This document shows positions 32,193 to 44,159 of a stretch of DNA of 64,000 nt, piece by piece. Both the position numbers and the translations under genes were made by a program. The notes beneath the pieces are model-generated. The model saw nothing but the letters and a program-made list of their open reading frames with translations, ran no database searches and was not told the origin of the DNA. Position 1 is the first letter of the stretch. The number at the start of each line of letters is the position of its first letter. Origin of the DNA: Paratrimastix pyriformis (taxonomy: Eukaryota; Preaxostyla; Paratrimastigidae); assembly GCA_027972325.1 (NCBI GenBank), contig JAPMOS010000009.1, forward strand, positions 580,001-644,000, given 5' to 3'.

Positions 32193-34432
32193 TCATCGTG
32201 GGGAGGAGGTCGGCAGCCGCTGGGCGGCGAGGACCCTGACCAGGATGCACTCGATGCAGCGCACGAGGGCCCGCTCGGTCTGGGCGAAGCGCTCCTTGGC
32301 CTGGGCGCGCATGGTGGGTGCCTTCCGGAGGCGGGCCCGCCGGCTGGGGTCCGTCCAGGGGCCCAGCGAGCCGTGCTTGTAGAGGACATGCACCAGGCTG
32401 GTCAGGGCCGCCCAGAGGCTGCACCGGCGCTGCTCGGGGACCGTCCCCGGGACCAGGGCGGCCCAGCCCTCGAGGGCGGGGCACTCGAGCATGGCCATGT
32501 CCCACGCCCGGCAGGCGAGCATCATCAGCCGGCGCGCCTGGGCCGCGGGGGGGCCCTGGGTGGCCCCGGGGAGGTCCGGGAATGCGGCCAGCATGGAGGC
32601 CCACAGGCAGTCGACCGTGTGCAGCCAGGGGTGCCCCACGGCGAAGTCGAGCTGGTCGGGGGCGGGCAGCTGGTCGGCCGTGGGGGCGGGCGGCACGTCG
32701 CGGGGCCGGACCACCTCAGGGTCTCGGGGCGGCAGGGGGGCCTTCGGGTGGGGGCAGGCGGGCTGGTCAAGGATGGCAGGGCCTGGCGGGACGTACGCCG
32801 CCCAGAGCTGCGCCCAGACGGGCCGGGGCGAGGCGAGGATGACATGATGAGGGGATGACATGATGATGAGGGGATGGTGACGAGTGGGTGAGGTTTGGAT
32901 GATGAAGGTGATTGGATGCTGCCAATGATGATGCCGACGCTGATGATGCCTGGGGGCCGGGGGCAGGCGGACCAGGTGGTATGTCAGGGGGAACTCGACC
33001 AGCCGGTAGCTGTGCGCCAGGCAGTTGGCGATCTGGGGGGCCGTGGCCCCGGCGCGGCATCGGAGGTACCGCTGGACCGGCTCCAGGGCCTCGGGCCGGG
33101 CCGGGGCGAACCAGGCCGGGGGCAGCATCCCCACGAGCGCCTCGAAGTTCTCCGCCTGCTGGGCGCTCAGCGGCCCCGAGGCGCAGGCTGCGGCCGGCGC
33201 GCAGGCGGGGGGAGGGGGAGGGGGAAGTGGAGGGGAGGGGGATCATCATGGGTGGGAGTTGGCCCGAGGCGGGCAGGACGGGGGACAGTGCCCAGCGCTC
33301 TGGCGGGTGGGGCGAGCATCGGGCGGGGGGCGGCGGGGGCGGCGAGGGCTGCGGACCGGTGTTGAGGTTGTGGATGGCGGCGAGGATGACGGCCATGTCG
33401 GGCCGCAGCCCCAGATCGTACATGTAGCCCAGGTCCTGCCCACCCCACCCCCCGCCCGGCATCCCAACCAGATCGTACATGTACCCCATGCCCACCCCAC
33501 CCCCCGCCCGTCATCCCAGAGGGGGCCGCGTAAGGACGAGCTCGGTGACCCATCCCCATGTCCCATGTCCCATGTCCCATGTCCCATGCCCCATGTCCCA
33601 TATCCCATGTCCCATATCCCATGTCCCATATCCCATGCCGGGCGACCCCCCAAGCTGGGGGCGGGCGCTCCCTGGCATGCGGCTGCAGGCACGGGGGGGG
33701 GGGGGGGGGGGGGTCCTCCTCCTGGAGGCGGTGCGTGTGCGGACCAGGGCGGGGGCAGCGGCCAGGAGGCTCGTGGGCCTGGCGGCGAGGTCGGCCCCGG
33801 CGTCGCGGTAGACCCGGGCCACGGCCCACGCCCCGGCCTTGCAGGCGGCCGTCAGGGGGGACACAACTTCGGGGCCCTCGGCCGGATTCAGCTGTGGCCC
33901 GCCCCCCGCCCGGGGGATGGAGACAGAGGGGCACGTGAGGCCAGGGGAGGAGGATCATGAAGGGCGGGGGAAAGCAGATGACTCATGCCCACGGGGCGCC
34001 TGAAAGGGGCGGATGGACAGCCAGCAGGGAGGGGTGTGGGAGGCAGCGGTGTGGGAGGCAGCGGAGGGAGCGGGGCCTGTGTGGCCGGACCTGCCAGGGG
34101 GGGTACCGCTCGAGCAGGTAGCGGGCCACGGCCGGGTCGCGGACCCCGTTCAGCAGGACGTCCCTGCCCGCACCCCCCACGGCCCCGACCGACCCAGAGG
34201 TCAGCAATGGCCTGCGCGGGCCTGGGTCTGGGTCTGGGTCTGGGTCTGGGTCTGGGTCTGGGTCTGGGTCTGGGTCTGGGGCGGTCGGGTTTGGGACAGT
34301 CCGCGCCGGTCCGCCTCAGTTCGCCTCAGGTCCGTCTCAACTCGTGTCCGTCCGTGTCATCCCGTGTCCGTCCGTGTCATCCCGTGTCGGTTCCATTTCC
34401 GTGCCAGGTCCTCAGTCTGTGATCGTCTTTCC

Positions 34433-34467
<35 letters not shown>

Positions 34468-37400
34468 CGTCTGCGGACTTGCCCGCGTGTGGGCTGATGC
34501 CGAAGCCGGCCAGCCGGTCGACCAGCTCGATGGTGGGCCGGCAGTGGGCCATCAGGTCCCGGGCCAGGGCCCCCTCGCCCTCGGCCAGCAGCCCCGCCAG
34601 CCCGTCGGGCCCGTGATGGGCCCGGTAGAGCTGGCACAGATCAGGCAGCAGGTAGTCCTGGGGCACGCCAGACGCGTGACATGGCGTCAAGATGGGCGCT
34701 GTGTGCTGTGTGCTGTGTGCTGTGTGCTGTGTGCTGCGTGCTGTGTGCTGTGTGCTGTGTGCTGTGTGCCGTGTGCCGTGTGCCGTGTGCTGTGCTGGGG
34801 GGCGCAGACATAGGTTGGGCAGGCCATACGGAATGTGGCCGCCACGACGGGCGGGTCGCAGCTCAGGGCGAGCTGCACCAGGTGGTCCACGGACGGCCTG
34901 CCCCACCCGAGGTGAGCATGGCCACGTCAAGAATCAGACGTGTGGCGTACATGCCTCGTGTCTGTGGTCTGTGGTCTGTGTCTGTGGTCTGTGGTCTGTG
35001 GTCTGTGCCGGCGGCACGCGTGGGGCCTGGGAGGGAGGGACCTGTACTTGGGGAGGACCCGGCCGGCCACGTGGAAGAGCTGGTGCAGCAGGCCCCGCAT
35101 CACCATCCGGCCCGCCTCCACGGGGAAGTCGGCCGCCCCCTGGCGCACCCGGGCGGCCAGATCGGGGATGATCTGCTCAGCCCCAGGCACCACCCACCAC
35201 CCACCCCACCGCCCGTCCACCACCACCACATGAGCCCCCGGGGGCACCAGCAAACGAGCCATCACATGGGCCCCGAGGACTCGCAGAGTTGCGTGGCGGC
35301 GCTGTCAGGCTCATTGGACGGTGGATATGGATATCGCTGTCAGGCTCCTCGGACGGTGGATATGGATATCGCTGTCAGGCTCTTTGGGCGGTGGATATCG
35401 CTGTCAGGCTCCTTGGACGGTGGATATCGCCTGGGTCCGAATAGCGTGCGGGGACTGTTTTGCGCCCCCCCTCGCCCACATCAAGCAACGCGTGGTGCAG
35501 GAAGGCGACCTCGAAGAGCAGATAACGCACGGCCTCCGGCAGGTCCGAAGGCGGCACTGGGGTCGCCGTGCCCTCCGCGGGGGTGGCGCCTGCCTCGGCC
35601 GGGGCCCCCGCCCCGGCCTCGGGGGCGGGGGTGTGGGCGGGCCCCGTGAGCGGGTCCACCAGCCGGCCGAAGTCGGACAGGTGGATGGCCGCCAGGGCGT
35701 CCGGCACGAAGAGCCGAACTGTGGCCACAAGCTGTCCGCCGTGCCGTGCCGTGCCATGCCGTGCCCGTCCGCCGCCGGGTGCCACGGGAGGGCAGAGTGA
35801 GGGTACCGGGGTGATGATGGCTGGATGACGACTGGATGATGATCATGCCTCGATGATGCCGACTGGATGGCGGTGGTGGTGGCTGGACCTGGTTCTTGAT
35901 TGCGATGCCCAGCGGGGAGGCCCTGAGGTAGGCCGGGCCACGGTGCGGATCGGCCCCCAGGAGCAGCAGGGCGGGCACGCAGTCGAGCCGGCCGGCCTCC
36001 AGGCAGCCCCCCAGCACGTCCTCGGCCACCCTGGGCGCGTCGGCCCCGTGGCGCTGGTTGAGGTCGGCCAGGGGCCAGGGCAGCCAGGCGGGCCAGTCCT
36101 CGGTGGGCGGCCCCGGGGCCACCAGGCTCTCGGCTGCCGGCAGGCGGGCGGGCAGGGCCTTCAGGCCGAGGTACCGCAGCAGGGCACCCTCGGCCTCGGC
36201 GGGGCTGCGGGCCGGGGCCAGCAGGGCGGCGAGGGGAGCCACCAGGCCCAGCAGCCGGCAGACGACCCCCCAGCGGTCTGGCCATCCCACCCATCACCAC
36301 CGCCCCCGCCAGGGCAATCACCACCACCACCACCACCACAGGCCAGGAACAGGAGCCGCCCCAGGGAAACATCGATGAGGGGCCATCCCCCGGCGGTGCG
36401 ACCCTGAGGACCCAACTCGGCCTGGCCCCCTGTTCGGCCCTGAAGGGCCCCCTGTCCGCCCCTGCAGCCCATCCCCGTGGGGGGCGCGAGGCGCTGGGCG
36501 GGGCAGACCGCTGACGATGGCCGCGTACAGGGGCGACTGGTTCACGGGCGGGGTGCCGGGGCCCTGGTAGGGCACCCCGTACCGGATGGCCGCCGCCCAG
36601 AGCTGCTCCTCGGTGGCCAGGGCCGGGTCGTCACGCCCCGGATCGGGGCTCCCCAGGCCGGCCATGGCCGCGTAGGGGCTGACCGCCCAGCAGCGCGCCC
36701 CGGGCACGTCCACAGGGGCCTCCACCACGTACCGGAACGGGTGCCGCTGCAGGGGCAGCAGCTGGGTGCGAGCGTGTGTGTGTGTGTGTGGGGGGAGAGT
36801 GGGGGAGGGAGGGAGGGAGCATGGGCAACGGGCCAATGGGGCTCATCCAAGAGCGAATGACATCGGCATCGACGTCTCGGAACCATGCGCCTCCATGCGC
36901 CTCCATGCGCCTCCATGCGCCTCCATGCGCCCCCATGCGCCCCCATGCGCCCCCATGCGCCCCCATGCGCCCCCATGCGCCCCCATGCGCCCCCATGCGC
37001 CCCCATGTGCCCCATGCCCGATGACCGCTGCTCTGCCGAGTGGCGCCGGCCCCAGCCAATGGCTGCGAGGTCTTTAGGCGCCCGCATGCCGTGCCGGGGC
37101 CTGCGATCTGTGCGCGGGGCGCTGGTGTCTGTGGGTGTTGGCGCAGGCCGTGGGGGCGGCCGAGGAGCTCGATCGAGGAGCTCGATGTGTGCTCGCGGGC
37201 GTCTTGTCATGGCGTGGCGTGGAGGGCAGGGGGCGTGGCGGCTGGGCGGACGAGGAGCTCGAGGTTGTGGAAGGGGCGCCGCCAGCACTCCTCCGGGACG
37301 GTCAGCAGCCCGCTGGCCTCCAGGGCGTTGCGGCAGAGGATCAGATCGCCCACCAGGCCGCGCCCCCGCAACCCTGTGGTGTGTGGCCGGGGCGGCGGAG

Positions 37401-38525
37401 CAGCCGAGCAGGAGGCGCAGACACAGGTGGGGCATGAGGACGAGCAGGCAGACACCAAGGCGAGCGGGGATGGTGGCGCGTGGTCGTGGCCCTGGTCATG
37501 GTCAATGTCATGGTCATGGTCAATGTCATGGTCATGGTCATGGTCATGGTCATGGTCAATGTCAGGTGTTGCGAGGGCGCGGCGTAACGAGTGGAGGCGC
37601 CTCCTCGGGTCGCGCCCCAGTCAGCCAATGACACCGCGCAAGATGATGGAAGCGGCAAGACGGGACGGGGCGGGGCGGGGCGCGGGCGGGCCTTCGAAAG
37701 GGGACATGCGGAGGCAGCGGACGGCGGGCAGGAGGAGGTCCAGCATGGACAGGTACCAGTCCGTCTGCCCCGTGTACCGCTCGTCCCCCATCAGCACCGT
37801 CTCCACCGAGGGGAACTGCGGCAGCGGGACGCGGGCCCTGGACTTGGGGGGCTCCGGGGGGGCGGGCGGGGGCTGCTCGGCGGGCTGCTCATCGAAGAGG
37901 CCGCCAAGCTCGGGGCCGGCAGCCTCGACCTTGGGGGGCGCCTCGTGGCCGGGCTCGACGTCCAGCAGCCCCGTGATGGCCTCCGCCTCCGGGGGGGGCG
38001 CCAGGCCGGTCGTCTGGTAGTGGGACCACTGCGCCGCCAGCTTGGCGATGCCGGCAGTGCCCCGGACGAGCTGGTAGGGCGTAAAGAACTCGAGGATCCG
38101 AACCCGGGTGGCGGTCTGCAGGATCCTGCAAACGGGCGATGTGACAAGAATACCCGGGGGAGCCACACTGACCGACATAGCGAAAAGAGCGAGGGGAGCT
38201 TTGCGAAGAAGATGAGGCGAGACACGCTTCGGAGCGGCGGAAGATAAAAATGTGTCTCGCCTCTCAGCTCAACGCCTACGAAAGTGAGGAGATGGTTAAC
38301 CGGGGCCGAGAAAGCTCGCAGACAGGAACGATAGTTCATGGTACGCATGATCTGGTGGAATGTCGAACAAGTGCCGACAGCTTTGTCCAACTCATAGAGG
38401 TTAAGGAATCCAAAAATCCTTCCCCACAGTTCAGCAGGCAATATCCAGGGCGAAAAGGGTCTGGTTGTCATCCACAAAACCGTCCGGTCGAAATTCTTTG
38501 ACCGTGGTTGAAGTCCCAATCGCAT
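32193..38525 (-). CDS. Large F-box protein with ankyrin-like repeats
   Basis: Likely an SCF substrate receptor. The first exon (38525-38324) has an F-box: LPAELWGRIFGFLNLYELDKAVGTCSTFHQIM. Exons 38275-38173 and 38125-37692 follow in phase; the second ends at a GC donor (GCCCGC), confirmed by phase with the next exon (GDLILCRNALEASGLL). About a dozen further exons have ankyrin-like helices (NQSPLYAAIVSG, ALLLLGADPHRGPAYLRASPLGIAI, MSPLTAACKAGAWAVARVYRDAGADL, GLRPDMAVILAAIHNLNT). The last exon ends RLPTSSPR at 32193. Introns are packed with mini-satellites. Frames were not closed for every exon and repeats are degenerate, so the ankyrin assignment is moderate. A later start at 38471 is possible. 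Confidence 0.7.
33551..33640. repeat. CCCATGT/CCCATAT heptamer array
   Basis: About a dozen 7-bp units in an intron of the F-box/ankyrin gene. Confidence 0.95.
34219..34282. repeat. GGGTCT hexamer array
   Basis: About ten perfect GGGTCT units, intron of the F-box/ankyrin gene. Confidence 0.95.
34698..34796. repeat. GTGTGCT/GTGTGCC heptamer array
   Basis: About fourteen 7-bp units, intron of the F-box/ankyrin gene. A related GTCTGTG array lies at about 34958-35010. Confidence 0.95.
36884..37018. repeat. CATGCGCCTC/CATGCGCCCC decamer array
   Basis: About thirteen 10-bp units, intron of the F-box/ankyrin gene. A TGGTCA-type array lies at 37490-37565. Confidence 0.95.
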
Positions 38526-38591
38526 TTTTTTTCAGCCTCGCTCAGCGGTTCCGCGGTTTGGACAGTTCCTGCGACATCAAGTATACTTCGC
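38526..38591. promoter_or_regulatory. Very short divergent promoter, F-box/ankyrin and SANT genes
   Basis: Only 66 bp lies between the two start codons, so promoters and 5' UTRs must overlap unless the true start on the minus strand is 38471. Confidence 0.45.
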
Positions 38592-41045
38592 ATGCAGCAA
38601 ATCCCTCCTCAGCCTGATGGGCTCACTGGGCAACAGCAATTGCCCGACTTATCCCATGCCGAACAACATCTCTCCATTCTCAAAGCATCCGTCTCTGAGA
38701 CGGCCTTCTTGACCTTTGTTCAAACATTTTCGGACTTCATCACCGGTCACATCACCAAGGAACGTTATCAAGATACTTTGAAGAAGACTTTGGGTGCCCA
38801 GGCTTTTCTGGCCAATCGTTACATCCGCTCGCTCTACAGCTCGTTGCCTCTTCCTCTTCAAAGTCCCACTGGTCCTGTGGGAATGCCTCCCGTTCAGAAA
38901 AAGGAGCTCAACCCTCCCCCTCGGGAGAAAAAAGGTCTGCTAATTCGGTTTGCCATTTCGCCGGTGTTCATGACAATTCCTTCAATAGAACGCGAGCGTC
39001 ACGAATGGGGTCCCGCAGAAGAAAGTCTTTTCATTCTTGGCCTCCGCAAGTATGGACTGAACTTCCATGCCATTGCTGCCATGATTCCCGGTCGAACCCA
39101 CGTCCAGGTCTGCGACATCATCTGGGCTCTTCTTTCGATCGCACTTCCATTTTGGTGGCCTTATTTTTTGGTTCTGGTCTGCCCGGGCAGATTCGGACCC
39201 ACTACCGGAACTACTCGCGGGTCGTCCGCCGGCGGATGGGCCTCGAGAACGCCGCCACGGCCCTGGGGCAGCAGGGCATGCCGCACATCAAGATGCGCGG
39301 GCGCCCCACCACGGCTCGCACCGAGCACAGCTCCGAGCTGGCCAAGGACCTGGAGGAGCTCATTCAGTACCTGGAGGTCTGACTGACCCCACCCTCGCCG
39401 CCCCTCTTGCGTCCTCTCGCGCCCTCTCGCGTCCTCCCCTCCCCGCCCTCTCGGCTCACCGGCTCCCTTGTTCCTCTCCACCCCACCCCACCCCACCTCC
39501 ACCCCCGGCTGGGACCCCCCGGCTGGGCAGTCGACGGGCCGCAAGTCGGGGCGGCGGCGCGACGAGGATTCCTCGCCCATCCCGTCGCCCAGCGGGGCCA
39601 TGGTCTCGGCCTCGGCCCCGGCGCCCCTCCCCGCCGCACCCACAACCCCCACCACCCCCACCACCCCCACCACGGCCGTGCCCGCCCCGGCCAGCGTGAC
39701 CGTGACGACGGCCGCCCCGGGGATGGTGGTCTCGCCCGGGCTGGACGCGTCCCTGGCCATCCCGCCCCAGTCGCCGTCCCCCGTGCCGGCGCCCTCGTTC
39801 GCCACGACGTACACCACCCAGACGCCCGTCTCGATCTCGGCCTCGACCTCGGTCCTGACCACGCCCCCCGACGCCCTGCCCTCGGACGGGGCCGAGCCCA
39901 AGCCCCGCGCCAAGGCCGCCCGCCGGTCGACCTCCAAGTCCGACGGCCGCAAGCACGCCGGCGGCACGCCCACCAGCCGCCGGTCCAAGAAGGCCCGCAC
40001 GGACGAGGAGGAGGAGGAGGAACCCGAGGAGGAGGGCGCAGAGGGCGAGGAGGAGGAGGAGGAGCAGCCCGCCGCCCCGGCCGCCACCGCCGCCCCGGCC
40101 GAGGCCCCCAAGGCCGAGCCCGCCCCCGACCAGAAGCCGCCCTCGGCCGAGCCGGCAGCCCCGGTCGCCCCCGACCAGAAGCCGCCCCAGCCCGCCGCGG
40201 GCGGCGAGGCCTCCGAGGAGAAGCAGCCCGCAGCCGCGCCGGCAGCCCCGGGGGCGGCGGGCGGCGAGGAGGAGGAGAAGCCCGAGGAGGAGCCCCAGGA
40301 GGAGAGCGCCAAGGACAGCGACTTCGAGGATCGGCCCAAGAAGCGTCCCGCACCCCGGCCCACCGCCCGGCGGGGCCGCAAGAAGGCTGCCCGGGGCGGG
40401 CGGCGCGGCCGCCGGGCCGCCTCGACGGAGAGCGCCTCGCCTGCCCAGCCGGCCGAGGGCGAGCCTGCCGTCCCCGAGGCGGCGGCCCGGCCCCAGGACC
40501 AGGAGGCCCCCAGCGGCAAGGAGGCCGGCCAGGCCACCGAGCCCCTGTCGATGCTGGCCACCCTGGCCGCCGAGGCCGAGCGGGCCCTCCGCGAGCCCGA
40601 GCTGGCCGCCCCCGCCGGGTCGGCCCCTGAGACCGGTGCCGCCCCCGCTGGCGCCCCCGCCGAGACGACCGCCGAGCCGCAGCCCGCCCAGCCGCAGCCC
40701 GCCCAGCAGCAGGTGCAGCCGGTGAACCCGGTGGCGGTGGTGGCCCAGCCGGTGGGCGCCGAGGTGGGCCACGACGCCCAGCAGGAGATGCCCCTGCCCG
40801 CCTTCCTGGGGCCCGACCAGCCCAGCCGCTCGGCCAGCCCGCCCGAGGCCGCGCCCTCGCCCCAGCCCGACCTGCGCCCCTCGGCCACCTCGACTGCGCT
40901 GGACTTCCTGTCCTCCATCGCCACCGACGGGGCCGCCCCCGCGCCCCAGGGGCTGCTGCCCCTGCAGACCGTCCTGCCCGTCCTGCCCAGCATCGACCAG
41001 CCCGCCTCCGCGGCCCCCGCCCCCGAGCCGGCCCCCCAGCAATAG
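38592..41045 (+). CDS. SANT/Myb-domain nuclear protein with low-complexity C-terminus
   Basis: Probable chromatin or transcription factor of unknown target. Exons: 38592-38934, 38989-39107, 39191-39376 and 39531-41045, all in phase, with donors GTCTGC, GTCTGC and GTCTGA. The N-terminus is helical (ISILKASVSE-type; LTFVQTFSDFITGHI). A SANT domain spans exons 2-3: HEWGPAEESLFILGLRKYG, FHAIAAMIPGRTHVQ, then IRTHYRNYSRVVRRR. After that come about 500 residues rich in Ala, Pro, Glu and basic clusters (KPRAKAARRSTSKS, RRSKKART, KKRPAPRPTARRGRKK), which could act as AT-hook-like or nuclear-localisation segments. I could not assign it to a named SANT family. Confidence 0.75.
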
Positions 41046-41587
41046 CCGAGCCACCACCCTCAACCACGACCGCGACCCCCCCCACGCTCGCCGCTCCGCT
41101 CGCTCACACTCACACCACCGGCGGCGGAGGCCATTCTGCCGCTTCCCCCACCACCCAGCCCGCCATCCCTCCCCGCGAGGCCCCGGCCGCATCACCCGCG
41201 GCCGTCCTTTCGGGGCCCCTCGTCGCCATCGCACCTCCCGGTGCAGCCTCCGTATAAATCCCCCCCACCCCCACCCCCACCCAACTTGAGTTTCCCCTGG
41301 TTCGTCTCCGCCGCTGTGTCCTTCCTCCGCCCCTCCGTCTGCCCCATCCGTCCCTCGTCTCGTCAGTGCGTTCATGTCTCGTTCCCCTTTCCTCCCCTGC
41401 TCCGTGAAACAACTTGCCCCTTCCCAGGCCCAGTCCCATCCCAGTCCACAGTTCGCCCATCTCTGCAGGTGCGATGGGGCGGCATCATAATATTATACGT
41501 ACGTACATTCTTCCCGTCCTTCCAACCGCCCTCATCGTCGTCGGATGCACTGACAAGGTCGTATGCACTTACAAGGCCGGCGGGGCC
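41046..41587. other. Convergent spacer, SANT gene to SIMPL gene A
   Basis: Pyrimidine-rich on the + strand and Pro-coding in most frames; a palindromic ATACGTACGTAC lies near 41495. It likely holds both 3' UTRs. No gene supported. Confidence 0.4.
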
Positions 41588-42902
41588 TCACTGGGGCACC
41601 ACGGGTGCGGGTGCGGGCTCCATGGTCGCCCCGGCGGCGGCGGCGGCAGTTGCGGGGCCGGCGGCGGGTGCGGGGCCGGCGGCGGGTGCGGGTGCGGGGA
41701 CGGGCCGGGGCACGAGGCCGCCGGGGGGCAGGACGCCCTCGACCAGCTCGAAGCAGACCCGCACCTGGGCCTGCACGGCAATCGTCCCCGCGGCGAAGGT
41801 CGACTGGCCCCATGCATGCCCACGTGCAAAGTGACCCGACCCGACAGACAGCCCAAAAAAACAACGATCATGATCGGGGAGGAGGGTCGGGGACGGTGGG
41901 GGGGAGGAGGGAGACGGTGGGGGGGAGGAGGGAGACGGTGGGGGGGAGGAGGGAGACGGTGGGGGGGAGGAGGGCGGTAGGGGTGTGCAGACGCCCTCGG
42001 CCAGGTCGCTGCCGGAGGAGGAGTCCTCGGAGCAGGTGTTCATCATCTGCATCTGCTGCATCTGCATCTGCATCTGGGGCGCCTGTGGGTCGGCCCGGCC
42101 CCCGGGGGTTGCGAAGGGAGCAGAGGAGGGGCGGCAGTGAGACTCGGTCCCGTGGCTCTGTGCATGAGCCGAGGGGGGGCGGCGTGACGGACCCGGTGAT
42201 AGCCGCCCGCCGCGTTGGGGCTCTCCTGGATGTAGATGGGGGCCCCCAGGGTGACGGGCAGGCCCTCGATGAGGGCCGTGGCCTTGGCGACGGCGTTCTG
42301 GATGGCCATCTGGCGGGCCCGGGTCCGGTGCTCGAACAGGTGCGACGTCTCGTAGCGCTCGCCGTCCACCAGGCAGCCCGTCTGCAGGAACTCCTTCATT
42401 GCGTTCGAGTACTGGGCCATCAGCTCCCCCTCCAGGATCACATTGACCGACTTAGACGCATAGAACTTAGAGATGCGCTTGGTCCCACCGCGGCTGATAA
42501 TGCTCCTATGGTGGATGACGTTCGGTGAGTGCCTTTACAACGAAAAAGCGCAGACCCGGTGGTGTGCTCATATTCAATTTGGGGGCTGCGAAAAAAAAAA
42601 AACGGTCAGCTCGTTTCACCATAAAATTGAAACGCAACCAACCGGATGCAGAGTTGATCGGTCTGGACGCGATGAGGCGGGATGTGGAACTTGCGTGCGA
42701 CTTCGAAAATCTTGGCAATAATCGCCTCGACAAACTGAACTGCAGGCTGGAGGGCGGCATCGGTTTTCTCAGCACGAAGGGTGAACGAAACCCGATCTGG
42801 CTGTGTGCGCACCTCGGCCTCACCGTTGGTGATAATGGTCCGGGTCTTGTTGGTCAAAAAGAACTGGGCCTGCTCGGTAACGTTGGGGTTCATCATCATC
42901 AT
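41588..42902 (-). CDS. SIMPL-domain (DUF541) protein, paralogue A
   Basis: SIMPL proteins are mostly bacterial; the eukaryotic role is unclear (animal IRAK1BP1 carries the domain). The first exon starts at 42902 (MMMMNPNVTEQAQFF), with a first strand-helix unit ITNGEAEVRTQPDRVSFTLR and VARKFHIPPHRVQTD. The next exon has the conserved second half: KSVNVILEGELMAQYSNAM, HRTRARQMAIQNAVAKA, GLPVTLGAPIYIQE. Then comes a Met/Gln-rich exon (QMQMQMQQMQMMNTC), and the last exon has STFAAGTIAVQAQVRVCFEL and an Ala/Pro tail. Donors are GTTGGT, GTCCGT and GTCTGC. No signal peptide seen, so probably cytosolic. It is a close tandem copy of the gene at 43141-44159. Confidence 0.8.
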
Positions 42903-43140
42903 TGCTACAAAACAGAAAGTTGATGTGACCTCCCGATGATGAAGGATTGAACGGACCTTCTGAAAAAGGAAAAGTACCCCTGGTAATCTTCGCAGAAATC
43001 CCCGTTTTCATGATGAAAACTGGAGCGTAAAGAAAGAGTGCCAATTTTTTTGGGTGGAGTCGAATCGAAGTGGAGGACCACTTTTTCCATGCGAGTTCAG
43101 GTTAATATTTACACCTCGGGGGCTCCTCTCGGATCTCCTA
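42903..43140 (-). promoter_or_regulatory. Spacer between SIMPL paralogues
   Basis: 238 bp, AT-richer; presumed promoter of paralogue A and 3' UTR of paralogue B. Confidence 0.35.
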
Positions 43141-44159
43141 TCATTGGGCGGGAGTCGGCACGACTGGGGCAGCAGGCGCGGGCTGGTTCGTTGGGACGGG
43201 AAGCATGACAGCCGACTCGGCAATCTCCTCCTCGCGGGTCGCTGGGATGGGGGCATGGAAGGGTGCATCAGCGGGAAGGAGCTCGAAGAGGACGCGAACG
43301 TCGACGGGCACCGAGATGGTCCCAGGGACGAATATGGACTGCCGAAAAAAGGAGGGGAAAAAAGATGAGCGTGCGACCATGGGGATATGGGGGAGGTTGT
43401 GAGATGATGGACCTCGTCGTCGATGTCCAGGGAGCTGCTGAGCATTGCCTTGAAGCCCGTCTGCCGTGGGCGGAAGCGCGCCTAAGTCGCAAAAGATGCC
43501 GGTTGATGGAGGTGGCCGGGTGGGAGAGACCTGGGGCGCGGGCTGGGGCGCGGGCATCTCCTGGATGTAGATGGGGGCCCCCAGGGTAACGGGCAGGCCC
43601 TCGATGAGGGCCGTGGCCTTGGCAACGGCGTTCTGGATGGCCATCTGGCGGGCCCGGGTCCGGTGCTCGAACAGGTGCGACGTCTCGTAGCGCTCGCCGT
43701 CCACCAGGCAGCCCGTCTGCAGGAACTCCTGCATGGCGTTCGAGTACTGGGCCATCAGCTCCCCCTCCAGGATCACATTGACCGACTTGGTCACGAAGAA
43801 CTTCGACACGCGCTTCGTCCGGGTCCGTCCCATGAACCTGCGGGGGAGTGTGGATACTGCCGGGGGACGCGAACGAACGCAGACCCGCTGCTTGAAACCT
43901 CCTCGATTTGAGGCTGAATTCGGAGGTTGTCAGTTTGGACGCATCGCGCGGGGATGTGGAACTTGCGAGCGACGCCCATTATTTTGGAAATGATCTCCTC
44001 CACAACCGGAGTCGTCTTTGTAAGGTCATTGTCAAGGTGTTCCGCCCGAAGTGTGAAGCACACGCGGTCTGGGACCACAATCACCTCGCTCTCTCCGGTG
44101 ATGTCAATGCTTCGTTTTTTCAATTCCAAGAAAATCTGTCCAGATTCACTCGTCGACAT
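43141..44159 (-). CDS. SIMPL-domain (DUF541) protein, paralogue B
   Basis: Start at 44159 (MSTSESGQIFLELKK), then DITGESEVIVVPDRVCFTLR, VARKFHIPARCVQTD and, after a GTCTGC donor, FMGRTRTKRVSKFF. The next stretch, VILEGELMAQYSNAMQEF to GAPIYIQE, is nearly identical to paralogue A. A short exon TGFKAMLSSSLDIDDE lies between donors GTCTCT and GTCCAT. The last exon (SIFVPGTISVPVDVRVLFEL ... VVPTPAQ) parallels the end of A. The central exon is much better conserved between copies, at DNA level too, than the first exon, which hints at partial gene conversion. Confidence 0.8.

Noticed and set aside
39161-41375. Very long minus-strand open frames opposite the SANT gene
   Set aside because: High GC removes stops from antisense frames; composition is Gly/Arg/Ala with no domain, and no GTC donor pattern on that strand.
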